Shown piece after piece: positions 39,951-50,872 of a stretch of 64,000 nucleotides of DNA. The stretch is from Symsagittifera roscoffensis (lineage: Eukaryota; Xenacoelomorpha; Acoela; Convolutidae). The position numbers and the translations under genes were made by a program. The notes below the pieces were generated by a model. That model was not told the DNA's origin. It made no database searches and was given only the letters and a program-made list of their open reading frames with translations. The stretch covers positions 22,325,547-22,389,546 of the forward strand of contig NC_087067.1 of the NCBI RefSeq assembly GCF_963678635.1, written 5' to 3'. Position 1 is the stretch's first letter. Every line of letters begins with the position of its first letter.

Positions 39951-42586
39951 GCTGATGAGTTCTGTCTGATAGAGTTGCGGTAACACTATCGCGTTATACT
40001 TGAATAGGACTCTGTCTTCCTCCCTTCTTTTGCAAACCACAATCCCGTCCTTGTTCAAATATAACCTCCCTTCCTTCTGCATGAAGTATTGTCTCAGGAT
40101 GCGATAACTATCTTCCTCGAGGTCCCCTTTATCCGGAGAACCATTCTCGATCCACCTTTTCAGGTTGCTTGTCATGCGATCATTTCTCTGCGCCCTTAGA
40201 AGGTCCGAGAGTCTGTATCTCGCCTTCAAGTACGTCTTCATGACCCTCATCTGACTATTCAGCTCGTTGGGCTGATGGGTGTCTTCTTCCATCTTAACGC
40301 ACCAAATCTTCGCCAACGGTTGTGTTTCTTGTTCAAACGGTTGAAGATCAGTCCTGACTGCCTCTTTCTGTGGCAATAAGCTCATCGACCGCTTTGATAC
40401 TGCTATTGTTTCTAAGTCATCCGCTGCGTTGTCAAAGACTCTTTCGCTTGGTATTAGGTAGCGATCACTGTCAGGATCCTGGTACACTTCTCTGTCCAGG
40501 TCCCTTGCCCGAGTTTCCACTAGTAGCGTGTGTATCACTAGTTCCGACAGTTCGGATCCCGAACTCGAGTTCCTGTCTGAATAGGTGTCCATTCCTGAGT
40601 TTCGGGAATCATCATCCGTCGAAGAGGTTGTGCTGGAGACTGCGCTCTCCTCCAGATCATGTCTGTGCTTTCTTCGCATCCATCTGAACTCCCCGGACAA
40701 AACCTTGTTCTCTAGATCCTGTTTCTCATCAGGAATTTCCTTGTTTATCTCAGACTCCCCGGACAAATTTCCTTGTCCCGGGTGTTGATCTTGTGATCGC
40801 TGGTTCTTCTCATCATCCTTCTCCCCGGACAAATAGTCTTGCAGCAGATTGTGTTCTACCTCTTCACCCTCTTTATGCCGGTCTACAAAGGTGACGGTTT
40901 TCTTTCGCTTGCTGCTCCCCTGTTCTTTCTGTCCGTAAGAAGTACTTGTTAAAATCTCTTGGGGTATTGAGGATACTAGTTGCTGAACTATTGTCCTACA
41001 ACCCCTTTCGTTCTCTTCGTGCTGTCGTCTGGACGGCATGATCTTCACCTTCTCACTGACTGTTAGCGATGCCACTGCTGCTGTCCACTCGGGGTCATCT
41101 CTGGTCACTTCTCTTTCTAACAATCCACCCAGCATCCGCATCACTTGTGGTGTGACTTGCACCGTTTTATCCAAAAATGAGAGGCTGTTTATATTCATGC
41201 GAGAGAGTTCTTGCTGGACCAGGTTCGAGCGCAGCAACAAATCCAAGGGGACCGGGTCCTCCTTGGACAGGATCTTTATCTCGGCTGCTTTCTCTACAGG
41301 TAACTCAGGGTGCCCTGGAATTGGATGTCCAGACTTATCCAACCATCTCGTTAAGGGAAGCGCTTCATAAGTTTCTTTGTCCAGAAACGAGAATCCCTCC
41401 TTTATTTCCGCCTGATTAGCCTGCTTCTGCTCCAATCTTTCATAGAACTCAGTTTTCTTGCTGAGGCTGTCAGCATTCTGGTGTTTATCACGCATCCTAT
41501 GTTCGATTATCATATGGTAGCCATCCAATCTTACTATCCATCTACCAATATAACTCTGATCCATCGAGTAGGTCTTCAACCAGGATAACGCTCTGTTGTC
41601 CACGCGTAACTTGAAGGGAGCGCTCCCCAAGTATGCATGGTACTTCTCCACGAAGGTGACTACTGCAAACAATTCTGCTTTTGGTGCGCCATATTTCATC
41701 TCTGTGTCACTCAAGACTTTGCTGCCGTATGCAATGGGACGGAGAACTGTTCTTCCGTTCCATTCTTGCTCTTGATGCAAGATTCCTGAGATGGCCACCA
41801 CCGATGCGTCTGTGTCGAGAACATACATGCCCTTTTCTGTAGGCATGCCCAGCACTGGCGCTTCGCACAGTTCCCGCTTTATGTTCTCGAATGCAACCTG
41901 TGCCTCTTCGTTCCATTCGAACTTTTTCCCTTTGTTGCGCATCAGCTTCTGCATCGGGTACACCTTGTCCGCATATCCTTTAATGAATTCACGGTAATAA
42001 TTGGCAAACCCCAGGAAGCTTATTAGCTGTGTGTCCGTCCTCGGAGCCTTCCATGTCAGCACAGCCTCTACTGCTTCCGGATCTGGCCTCACACCATGCC
42101 TGTCCACCATTCTTCCCAGGTACTTGATCGAATCCCTAAGGATTTCACATTTCGATGGTTTGCATTTCAAGCCTGCTCTTTTCATACATCCGAAGACCTC
42201 ATCGAGCCGATCAATGTGATCCTCCAGGGTCGGTGTCGCTATGACTACGTCATCCACGTAGCACATCAAGAGATTCCCATACTTTTTGGTCACTCCTGTC
42301 AAAGCCTGAGCCATCAGCCTTTGAAAAGTTGCTGTTGCATTGCACAAGCCGAAGGGCATCCTCTTCCACTGGTACAACCCCAATTCGCACGCGAATCCGG
42401 TTTTCTCTCTGTCCTTCTTTCGCAGAGGGACCTGCCAGAAGGCAGAACCTAAGTCCAATGTGGTGAAGAACTTGGCATCACCAAGTTTAGATAGGCTCTC
42501 GTCTGTTCGCGGTATCGGGTACGCATCTTTTATTGTTACCGCGTTCAAGTAACGAAAGTCGCAACAAAATCTAAGCTGCCCCCTTT
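39501..42586 (-). CDS. Element A Pol: RT, RNase H, (integrase deleted), macrodomain
   Basis: Open in this frame from 42677, but RT homology enters at about 42587, after a frame change. RT: RFCCDFRYLNAVT, FTTLDLGSAFWQVPL, MPFGLCNATATFQR, CYVDDVVI (42262-42239). RNase H: LDTDASVVAISG, ELFAVV, VDNRALSWL, HQNADSLSK. A long acidic linker holds three LSGE repeats encoded by the polypurine-tract core. After LPQLYQTE the sequence jumps to a module that B carries beyond its integrase, so the zinc-binding, catalytic and GPF parts of integrase are absent without loss of frame. The last ~150 residues (39950-39501) resemble a TARG1/OARD1-type macrodomain. Ty3/gypsy-type domain order. Confidence 0.85.
40689..40830 (-). 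repeat. Three internal copies of the polypurine-tract core
   Basis: CTCCCCGGAC on the plus strand at 40689-40698, 40755-40764 and 40821-40830, the same core that borders both LTRs. All three encode LSGE with identical codons. Confidence 0.7.
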
Positions 42587-45500
42587 CTTTTTTGCCATTA
42601 CTACCCCGCAAGCCCATGGCAATTTCGAGGGTTCTATCATGTCGTATTCGAGCAACATTTCTATTTCCGCTCGGCACGCTTCCAATTTGTGTGGTGTCAT
42701 TCGTCTCGCGCCCTCGCTGTGCGGAACAGCACCTACTTCCAGCTCAATTTCGTGTTCTACAAAGTTACAGCAACCGATGTCCGCTTTATGTTTCGAAAAT
42801 ACATCTGCGTTCCGATATAAAACGTCCCGCAATTTTTCAAAATCTCCCTTACCTATTTTCCCTTTTAAATGTTCTATTTCTGGCAAAACCGGTTTGTCAG
42901 AATCTAGTTCATATGACGAGGGGCGTTCCGGAAAATTCGAGCAGCTTGATAAGCCGTCGTCCGTTTCGGATTTCATTGAAAACAATTTATGAATAGATTT
43001 TAATTCATTAATTCTTTGTAAAATTTTATCTTTATTTGCATGATAAGGACAGTCTTTCACACTATATTTCTTCAAGTTTTGTGTCTCCTCATAGTCGGTC
43101 CTTATCGGCAAAGCGTAGCCAAGCTTCTTTCCACGCTGGATTGAAACCGTGGTGTCCAGTGTGTTCAACAACACACTGACACACAGTCCGTTTCGCGTTA
43201 CCGAGAAGCTCCGGCCTAAAATCACCGAACTCTGACTATTTGGATTCGGCACTAAGCAAACCTGTTTACTATCACTCAACGAATTTAAATTTCTTATTCT
43301 AAAAATTGCTACTACAGCTTGTCCTGGTTTTAATTTTACTTTTCTATCCAGAAAAACTGGTACCTTATTTTCGTCTGTTATTATCCTATTAATTGGTCTC
43401 TTAACATACTTTCGGTCCGGGTTTCTAATCCGTATTAGACCGTTGTTCAAGTCAATCATCACGTCAAAATTCCTGACAAAATCTCTGCCCAAGATGAATT
43501 GGTCGGCATCGTCCAGATTCTCTACCACCAGGAAGCTCATCCAAAGATACCGTCCTCCCATGTGGAGGACCGTTATTGGTGTTCTTCCGGCTACGTAGAT
43601 AGCTCCTCGATTGGCTGCGGCCAGTCGGAGATTCGTTGGAATTAGATCTTCCCGCGTGAAGCCCATTCTTTCCCAAGTTTTTATCGGCATCACACTCACT
43701 ACCGCTCCTGTGTCCAGAAGCCCTGTGACTCCGATTTTTGTTCCGTTGGTGTCGAGCAGATGTGCTGTCACATCTGCTTCATATCCAATGTGAACTGCGT
43801 CTTGTTCCATCATGGCGTCATGGCCTATCCTGCGGACCTTGAGTTCCTCTTCTCCCAAATAGATCTGCCCCATTTGGTCATCATCTGTTGTTACATAAGT
43901 CCTGGTGTAGATACTGATTCCATCCACGTTCAGCATTATTTGATACGGCCCATAGACTTCCAGGTAGCGTCCATGAAGTTTCTTCATGCGAGGGCCACCC
44001 GTCGTTAGTAATGCTCGCACAGCTCTCGACTCGGTGCGTGGCTCCACCTGTCTCAGATAATCTGCATATGTGTCCAAATGCATCAAAGTGAACTCGGATG
44101 GTTCACTCAGATTTCTAATTACCTGATGTCCAGCCACTGAGATTATCGACTGTATCTTGCTTCCCTGCGGCACCATGCCGAACCTCTTACCGGAGATCAC
44201 TTTAAGTTTCATGTCTAAACTGCTTGGTGTTTTCGTCTCTTTGAACTCCGTTGCTTCGAAGGTGTTCAATTGCTCCTGAAGCTTTTCATTTTCCAGTTCA
44301 AGTTTCACTTTTTGTTCGATCTCTTTCGTCACCAATTCCTGTTGTACTCTATTTAGAGCATCCCTTGCGGCTGCCTTATAATCGATCTTGAAGTCCTCAG
44401 CCGCAGTTGCCGGTTCCGGCTCACGTGTCTCCCCTGCTACCGCTTGCATTTTCTTTGCCGCCAGCTCTTGAGTTTTATCCTTTCTGCGTGCCTCCGCTTC
44501 ACTCAAAAGTCGAGCCTTGTTGGCTTTCACTCCTGACAAAGCTTCTTCATGTCTTGGATGCTTGATGTCTGCCACTGCATCCCAGAATTGCGGACAATCT
44601 GATTTAAAATGACCTTCCAAGTTGCAAAAGAAACATCTCGGGCCGAATTTCGCAATTACTCCTCTCATGAAATCCTCATGGTCCAACTCTGACGCATCTT
44701 CGTCCTCGAGGCTAAAGCCTATTGCTTTCATGCCTTGTTTGTAAGCTGGGCATGCTGACACATGATGGTCTGTTGAACTGCAATTAGCACAAGAACGTCT
44801 CTTGTCCATATCATCCCTCGGTTTGTACCAATTGTTCCCTTGGTTTGCTGGTCCGTTGTTAAAATTTCCATAATTGCTCTTGTAATATCCAGATCTCGAA
44901 GGAGGTTTCAACAAAAGATACTCTTTTGATTTGAGCCTCAACTCCTCCGGTGTTGGCGCATTAGTTGATAGTGGTGTGTAATGCGTTGCTAGCATCGTAC
45001 GAAGTTCATCATTCTTCACACCATCGATAAGTTTCGAGGCTACGGCCAAGTTCATTCTTCGGTTTGACTCGTCCGGTTGGCTGCGTCTCCTCAGCATTTC
45101 CAAATCATCGAGAAACTTGTCTATCGTTTCATCTTCTCGTTGCCTCCGTTTCTCGAAGCGCATCATCGCCTGGTGCCCCTGCACCCCTGATCCAAAACGG
45201 TTTAACAAGATTTCGAAGATTTTCTCAGCAGTGTCACGTTGATATTGCTTCTTGGCCATGACACAGTTCAGGGTTGTCCCTTCCAAGTTGCTGGTGAGCG
45301 CACTGCATTCCTGTCTCTCCGACAAGTCCTCTTCCTCAAAATGCAACTTCATTACCTCTATCCAGGTATCAATACAGCCATCAGATTCGTCTTTGTAGCA
45401 TCTTGGTTTCTTAAAGACTCTTCTGGACTTCTCACTGCGTTCATTGGTTCTAGATAACCTCGTCAGGAATGTCTCCAAAGACCTATTCAGGGGTTCAAAT

Positions 45501-47116
45501 GCTGTGGCCATTGCCGTAGCATCCCTTGAGTGTCCCGCTTGAGTGTCCTCACACCTCGTCGAAGGCTCTGTGTTCGGTGCTTCCCTGCAATCCGAACCAC
45601 CGTGAGTGTTTCCCGCTTGGCCCACATGACTCCTCCTTGGGCTTGCATGCCCCCTGTTGCCGGAATCACTTCTCCCAGTCGCATGTGTGCTTTGCGTTGG
45701 TCGTTCGTTAGAGGTTTGTCTGTTCCCCGTTGAACTTGCTCTACTGTTCGGGCCCCATGCTGTATTACCCCTTGTGGCATAGCCTGATGAACTGCCCCTG
45801 CCTCTAGTGGATCCATACGTCTTCCTCCTTGGATGTTCATTGAAGTTCACCCTCGGTTCCCTGCTGGGACCTCCCGAGTTCGGCTCTCCTTCTTTTGGTC
45901 CACTCTTGCTGCTTAGTAGCCCGTCCAACCTATCCATGATAGCCTGAGTTCGCCTCTCCATCATCGCGTCTATCTTTGTGTCAAGAGTCCCAAGAGACTG
46001 CTCTTGCTGAATTCTTAACTTCTCCATGTCGGCTCTTAAGCGTAACTCCCTCTGTTCCGCCTCTCTTGTCATTCGCGACAAGTTCCTCGTCATATGTTCG
46101 TCCGTTCTTTCTTTCAAGCGTTTTTCGCTTCTGCCAACTTCTTGTCTGTTGCGGTTTATTTCTTCCCGCAGACTTTCTCTTTCAATGTGGACTGCTCTTT
46201 CTAGTTCACTCATCCTTATCGACATCTGTTCATTTTGTTCTCCTAAACTGTCCACTATGTTGTTTAAGGCTTCCTCTAGTGCTGCCCCGTTATCCATGTC
46301 TGGCGTCACTAGTGGTGGTGTAACCCTGTCGGTCCCAGGTAACTTCGTGCTTGTCGAGGTCCGGGCCTTGACTCTCTGCTTCAACGTCTTTTCATTATTT
46401 ATTTCAGGATCCATTAACGCGTTGCCAAGCCCTCTGGTTCTACCCTCTCCAGGTTGTGGCTCCGAACTTGTCCTAATCGCGAACTTGTCCTTTGACTGGC
46501 CCGGTGTGTTTGCCTCTTTGCTTATCGTTGTCACTTCACCAAATTTGTCCATGGTTCCAGTCTCTCTTCCGACGTGTGTCTCACTCTCCTGGATCGAACT
46601 ATTGAGGCTGACTTGAGATCCAAAGTCCCCTTGCTCCCCTTCATCCTCTTCCTCCTGGGTTTCAACTTCGTTCCCCGCGCCTCCTCCCATGGTGAATGGA
46701 AAGATGTTTCCGAAGGTGTTCTTCATTCTTTCTGAGAACGATGATGACGTTGTTTGTTTCCCAGTTCCGCCTGCCATCATAGTGTTGTCTGTCGGAGATC
46801 TTCTCGTTGCCGCTACTTCAGTTGAGATGTCGGACAGTTCCGACATCTCTTCCCGATCCAATGTCCCGGTGGAAGTGGCAAAATCATGGCCTTGTTCTAC
46901 CGGGGTAGATTCACTCGCCAGCCTTCTGCCTCTTCCTTCCAGTCCATTTACTTCCTGGTTGTCATTCATGGTCTGGTCCGTATTGACCTCCACTTCTAAC
47001 AGTTCTCTTCGCTCTTCTGAGGTCTTCTGACTTCTCGTTTCAACCATTCTGCCTGAAACCGTCCCCCTTTTGTCAGACCGGGATCGCTTGATCCAATCCA
47101 CAAAAGGATCGGTCAT
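42545..47116 (-). CDS. Element A Gag-protease polyprotein (into the RT start)
   Basis: 1,523 codons from the ATG at 47116. An acidic, Ser/Thr-rich N terminus, a coiled coil (about 46270-46000), an Arg/Gly/Ser-rich stretch, and a Gag core near 45540-45000 (FEEEDLSERQEC, RFGSGVQGH, KRRQREDETIDKFL). Two CCHC knuckles of C-x2-C-x4-H-x4-C form lie near 44790 and 44635. The aspartic protease has LLDTGAVVSVMP (active Asp1135, 43714). It then enters RT (IEPSKLPWACGVVMAKK) and stops at 42545 after a frame change. Gag packages RNA, and protease cleaves the polyprotein in the particle. The N-terminal region before the Gag core is unusually long. Confidence 0.88.
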   Translation of the reverse strand: MTDPFVDWIKRSRSDKRGTVSGRMVETRSQKTSEERRELLEVEVNTDQTMNDNQEVNGLEGRGRRLASESTPVEQGHDFATSTGTLDREEMSELSDISTEVAATRRSPTDNTMMAGGTGKQTTSSSFSERMKNTFGNIFPFTMGGGAGNEVETQEEEDEGEQGDFGSQVSLNSSIQESETHVGRETGTMDKFGEVTTISKEANTPGQSKDKFAIRTSSEPQPGEGRTRGLGNALMDPEINNEKTLKQRVKARTSTSTKLPGTDRVTPPLVTPDMDNGAALEEALNNIVDSLGEQNEQMSIRMSELERAVHIERESLREEINRNRQEVGRSEKRLKERTDEHMTRNLSRMTREAEQRELRLRADMEKLRIQQEQSLGTLDTKIDAMMERRTQAIMDRLDGLLSSKSGPKEGEPNSGGPSREPRVNFNEHPRRKTYGSTRGRGSSSGYATRGNTAWGPNSRASSTGNRQTSNERPTQSTHATGRSDSGNRGHASPRRSHVGQAGNTHGGSDCREAPNTEPSTRCEDTQAGHSRDATAMATAFEPLNRSLETFLTRLSRTNERSEKSRRVFKKPRCYKDESDGCIDTWIEVMKLHFEEEDLSERQECSALTSNLEGTTLNCVMAKKQYQRDTAEKIFEILLNRFGSGVQGHQAMMRFEKRRQREDETIDKFLDDLEMLRRRSQPDESNRRMNLAVASKLIDGVKNDELRTMLATHYTPLSTNAPTPEELRLKSKEYLLLKPPSRSGYYKSNYGNFNNGPANQGNNWYKPRDDMDKRRSCANCSSTDHHVSACPAYKQGMKAIGFSLEDEDASELDHEDFMRGVIAKFGPRCFFCNLEGHFKSDCPQFWDAVADIKHPRHEEALSGVKANKARLLSEAEARRKDKTQELAAKKMQAVAGETREPEPATAAEDFKIDYKAAARDALNRVQQELVTKEIEQKVKLELENEKLQEQLNTFEATEFKETKTPSSLDMKLKVISGKRFGMVPQGSKIQSIISVAGHQVIRNLSEPSEFTLMHLDTYADYLRQVEPRTESRAVRALLTTGGPRMKKLHGRYLEVYGPYQIMLNVDGISIYTRTYVTTDDDQMGQIYLGEEELKVRRIGHDAMMEQDAVHIGYEADVTAHLLDTNGTKIGVTGLLDTGAVVSVMPIKTWERMGFTREDLIPTNLRLAAANRGAIYVAGRTPITVLHMGGRYLWMSFLVVENLDDADQFILGRDFVRNFDVMIDLNNGLIRIRNPDRKYVKRPINRIITDENKVPVFLDRKVKLKPGQAVVAIFRIRNLNSLSDSKQVCLVPNPNSQSSVILGRSFSVTRNGLCVSVLLNTLDTTVSIQRGKKLGYALPIRTDYEETQNLKKYSVKDCPYHANKDKILQRINELKSIHKLFSMKSETDDGLSSCSNFPERPSSYELDSDKPVLPEIEHLKGKIGKGDFEKLRDVLYRNADVFSKHKADIGCCNFVEHEIELEVGAVPHSEGARRMTPHKLEACRAEIEMLLEYDMIEPSKLPWACGVVMAKKKGGSLDFVATFVT
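42587..42593 (-). promoter_or_regulatory. A AAA AAG heptamer at the gag-pol frame change
   Basis: In the upstream frame the codons are GCA AAA AAG, a canonical -1 slippery heptamer. A -1 step here leads exactly into the downstream RT frame. The 5-G run at 42579-42583 is the alternative site of a simple one-base mutation. Confidence 0.45.
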
Positions 47117-50100
47117 CGTTTTTCTTTGCTTTTCAGGTATGAATTTCCTAGATTACCTCGTTTTGGTATCCTTGACTTGTCTAGACTCATTCTCTGGTTG
47201 TCACTTTCCAATGCCTACTCTTGACTCAATTGCTAGAGACCTTATAGTTTTATTAACAATAATAATGACACAACACAATAAATTTCACCAGATTATATTA
47301 AATAGTGACCACGAATCCCTGTATGTTGTCAGAGTACAGTTTTTACAAATTTATTCACACTAACCGATTATCGGTCCAAAGATTTGGAAATTATCACAAT
47401 ATGATGTTATCAGTCAATTTAAAAGATAGTGTACTCACTACCCAATCAAGCACAGTTTACGTTGATTTAAAATCAAAAACAAAAAAATATATTGACCCAA
47501 TATGAATATTTATATAATAAAAACGTATGTGTCTTGTACTCTTAGTCTGTCGCAGTACAATAGTCGAACCTGTCTTTTAAAGAAAAAGCTTTCCCTGCTC
47601 GGTGCTGCACCAAACAGACAAAACTTTGAAGGCAGTAATTTTCTCAAGTGGGCGTCTATTGCACCCACCGAGTACTGTGTTACCTATCTGCCTTCGGACT
47701 GCCCGAGCTAGACCTACTAAAATCCTCAGGGCAGTCACTCTTCCCAAAAACGTATTATGTTTCAATCCACACCAATGAATCACGCTCTTTTTATTTTAGA
47801 CTTAGTGTCGCGAATATCCGAGTTCGGACCTGTTTTGTGTTAGTCTGGTTTTTATTGAAAGGCAAGTTACCAGTGCAGTCACTGATACCTAGCCTGTGTG
47901 TTAATAACCTAATATCTCTCATTTTTTAGTTTTTCTTTCGTCTACCTAAGTTCTTAATAAAATAATACCCCTCCGGATTGGCACAAATAGGACCCTTCCG
48001 GATTAATAGAATCTAGACCCCTCCGGATTTGGACCCCTCTGAGTTGGTTAATACAAGACCCCTCCGGATTTGGACCCCTGCGAATTAGCAACTATAAGAC
48101 GCCTCCGGATTCGGACCCCTCCTAACTTGAAAAATCTTTGACCCCTCCGGATTGGGAGCCCTCCGGTTTTGTAAAAGTGGCTTTTCTGAGATTTCCTTTT
48201 TTCAACCTATACCCCTCCGGATACGTTACCCGATGCAATTATGCTCTTTCAATTAACTGGGAAGGGTATGTACTACCTTCCTAGACCCTTCCGGATTGAA
48301 GTTAAGCCTCTTATTTGACAATTCACGCTAACGGTGAAGGGTCTTATCGCTGGCCTAACTTGGGCTCGATTAAGCTTTTGCTGTGCCTTTAGCCTTCCCT
48401 TTTGGTCTAGAACGGCCCAAAAGTTACTTTATTCAACCGCTATTACCTTTTGGTAGGGGTCTAAGGGTTTTTCAGAAAAATTTGTAGAACGTGAAGGGTG
48501 TACCCCTCCGGATTTGTGTAATTTGCTAAAAACAATCTCAAAAAATTTTCTCGCTCGCTTTTTCGAGTAATTCTCTTTCCTACTAGTAAGTTCAGCTAAT
48601 TTCTGATCTAATGGTACCAAGATTGACCGGATCTGTCCAATTGTCGAAAAGTTATTAGCCAAAACGTCTTTCTTGCAAACTCAAAAAATTTCTCACTTAT
48701 AGGTTCCACCTAACTTTTTCCGCAAATCTGGTCCTTCCGACCTGAAAATTATTGATCCGAGCTCATAAGGCCTATACTCTTCTAGTTCAATGCAAAAGAC
48801 CCGATCTAAAACGCTTTTGTAGAAAAAATTTGCGAAAAACTATGCTACCTGGACCCCTCCGGATTGATGAATCCACCAAATCAAACACGTTATGTCCGAT
48901 TTCTCTGCAACCCGGAAGGCTTTCGGGTAGCCGGTTTTAAAACTTGTAGATTCACTAGTGGACGTTGTCCGAACAACTATTTTTGCTGTTGTAACTCAAA
49001 AATTTCAAAAGATTTTCTAAATTTATAGTGTTTCGTTTTCTCAAAAATCACGAAAATTCGGTTTTTGGTTCCAAAATAGTTCCAAGCACTTCCGAACTAA
49101 ACTTAACCGGTTCTATCTATTGTGGTAGTGCAGTAACGATGTAACACACTAACTTAGCGCTTTTTTCCGTTTGAAAAAATATCGATATCTCAAAAATCGC
49201 GACTTGTGGGGGGATCAAAATATCGCTATTTTGACCCTAAAAACCGGTCTGTTTTCGTTGTTTTTCACTGAAAAACGATATAAGACTATTAATATAGGCT
49301 ATATAATTAATAATATTAGTAATACTATACCCCTCCGGGTTTCCTTAATATCCGAATTAAGGTGCTTAACTCGGATATTCGCAGTTCGGTGGAGGGTCAC
49401 TACAGTGCAGCACTGTCGAGCCCCCCACAGATTACTATCTTACTTTTTGTACCAAAAGGGATACAAAACTTGTTAACGATACCCAACAGTCGATTTTTGT
49501 CGTCGTTGAGCCTCTTCTTGTTGCTCTTTGTACTGCTTGCCGGATCGGTCTTCACCCAAGACCCTTCCGAATTGAGCGCAAATCAGCTGACCCTTCCGGA
49601 TTGAGCGCAATTTATCATTAACGTGCTTAAATGCTCAAATAACCCTACAGTACAAGCCTGACAAACGGGCTACAAAATTGATCGTAACAATCCTGACTGA
49701 TATAAATGCCTGTAACAACAATATATCTATCAACAACAAACGGGGGGTTGGATCACATCTTGTCTGGGGGGATGATTTCTACTGATTTTTTTTTTACTTT
49801 TTTTACTGTTTTTGGTTTTTTCGGTTATTTTTTATGTTTTTTGTTTTTCTTGGGTACTATACTACTTTTTGTTTGGTTTTACTTATATCTTTAAGTGTTT
49901 TTGGTCACAAACCACTCAGGGGATGAGGGGTTCATGATTCCCCCCACCCTTCCTGGTTCGTGAATTTTCGGTCTTAACTAGGTTAAAAAACTATTCAGGC
50001 AGTTTAGGCCTATTAAGGGCGTTAATGTGAGCATCCGCTCGGCGCGGAGTGCTCGTTAACGGTTCCGCCGGTCATGATGTTAAAAAAGAATAACACCCAG

Positions 50101-50120
50101 GAGCGCCATAAAAACATGTA
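47117..50120 (-). other. Long leader upstream of element A gag
   Basis: 3.0 kb without a credible gene. 47960-49605 holds about a dozen copies of an ACCC(C/T)TCCGGATT-type motif. The part 48845-48990 is alignable with the LTR segment 28890-29030, much diverged. 49740-49890 is T/G-rich. If the LTR at 50121 is A's 5' LTR, this is its untranslated leader; otherwise it may contain a decayed LTR. Confidence 0.5.
47967..49605 (-). repeat. Reiterated CCTCCGGATT-type motif cluster
   Basis: Copies of ACCCCTCCGGATT or close variants start near 47967, 47992, 48016, 48060, 48140, 48210, 48282, 48502, 48851, 49329, 49560 and 49590, among others. The same motif, facing its inverted form AATCCGGAAGG, occurs in both LTRs. 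Confidence 0.75.
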
Positions 50121-50672
50121 TGTAACATTCGCCCGGAAGATACATATCGACGGATAACAAAAATAAGTCTTAAGACGACTGGCTAACGTCTAAAAAGAGC
50201 TTTGCATGCTTTTCACCGTCTCTACCAAGCCAGTACTTTTCGGTGGTCTTTCTAACATCGGGTCGACAAAAACGTTACTGTTCTCCGGCTTCGACCAGAA
50301 TGCTCAAATTAACTTAATTACATGCAAATAGGGAGCTCATGGCTGGGTCTCAGTATCCCCAGACCACGAGGTCACTCCTAAAAACAGGGCTACTACTTAT
50401 TATATTACTATTGTTTTTGTTCAGTAGATAAAAATCATCATCTCCATCGAAGATGGATCAACCCTTTCCCCCCCAACTCCTAGCACCTCATCCTTGTTAA
50501 AACTAATCCAAATATCAATTAAATTCAAGTCAGGACATGGCAGGATGCTAAAAGTTTATATAACAGGCTAAAAGTTTCAGTTCCGAAACCCTTCCGGATT
50601 CTTGAATCCACTGAATCAAGCTCGTTGATCTTGATTTCCTCCTAATCCGGAAGGCTGGTTTCTTACCCTTCA

Positions 50673-50722
50673 CCGTTGTTCGCAACGGCCTTGCAACTAT
50701 TGTAGCAGCACAATAGTTGCAA
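50673..50722. promoter_or_regulatory. LTR double hairpin (element B)
   Basis: Same two perfect inverted repeats as at 28978-29027: 50673-50688, and stems 50691-50703 / 50710-50722. Confidence 0.7.
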
Positions 50723-50864
50723 CTCGGAACGTTCTCTGCTATTCCTGCAATCTGCTGCTGTTTTTCAATCACGATTGTCGTTGTTATCGTCAGCGCAACT
50801 AATGTTGTTGTGTTTTCTCTCTCGTTTTTTCTTAAAATGGCCGTTTCAGCATTTCTCAGAAATG

Positions 50865-50872
50865 TGACGTCA
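50865..50872. promoter_or_regulatory. CRE palindrome TGACGTCA (LTR, element B)
   Basis: Conserved counterpart of 29170-29177. Confidence 0.5.

Noticed and set aside
47577-47783. 68-codon minus-strand frame upstream of gag
   Set aside because: Short, no conserved features, poor context; treated as leader.
50086-50120. Possible primer-binding site (TGGCGCTCCTGG on the minus strand) 12 nt from the LTR
   Set aside because: Starts with TGG as a PBS should, but lies off the LTR end and matches no tRNA 3' end I can recognise.
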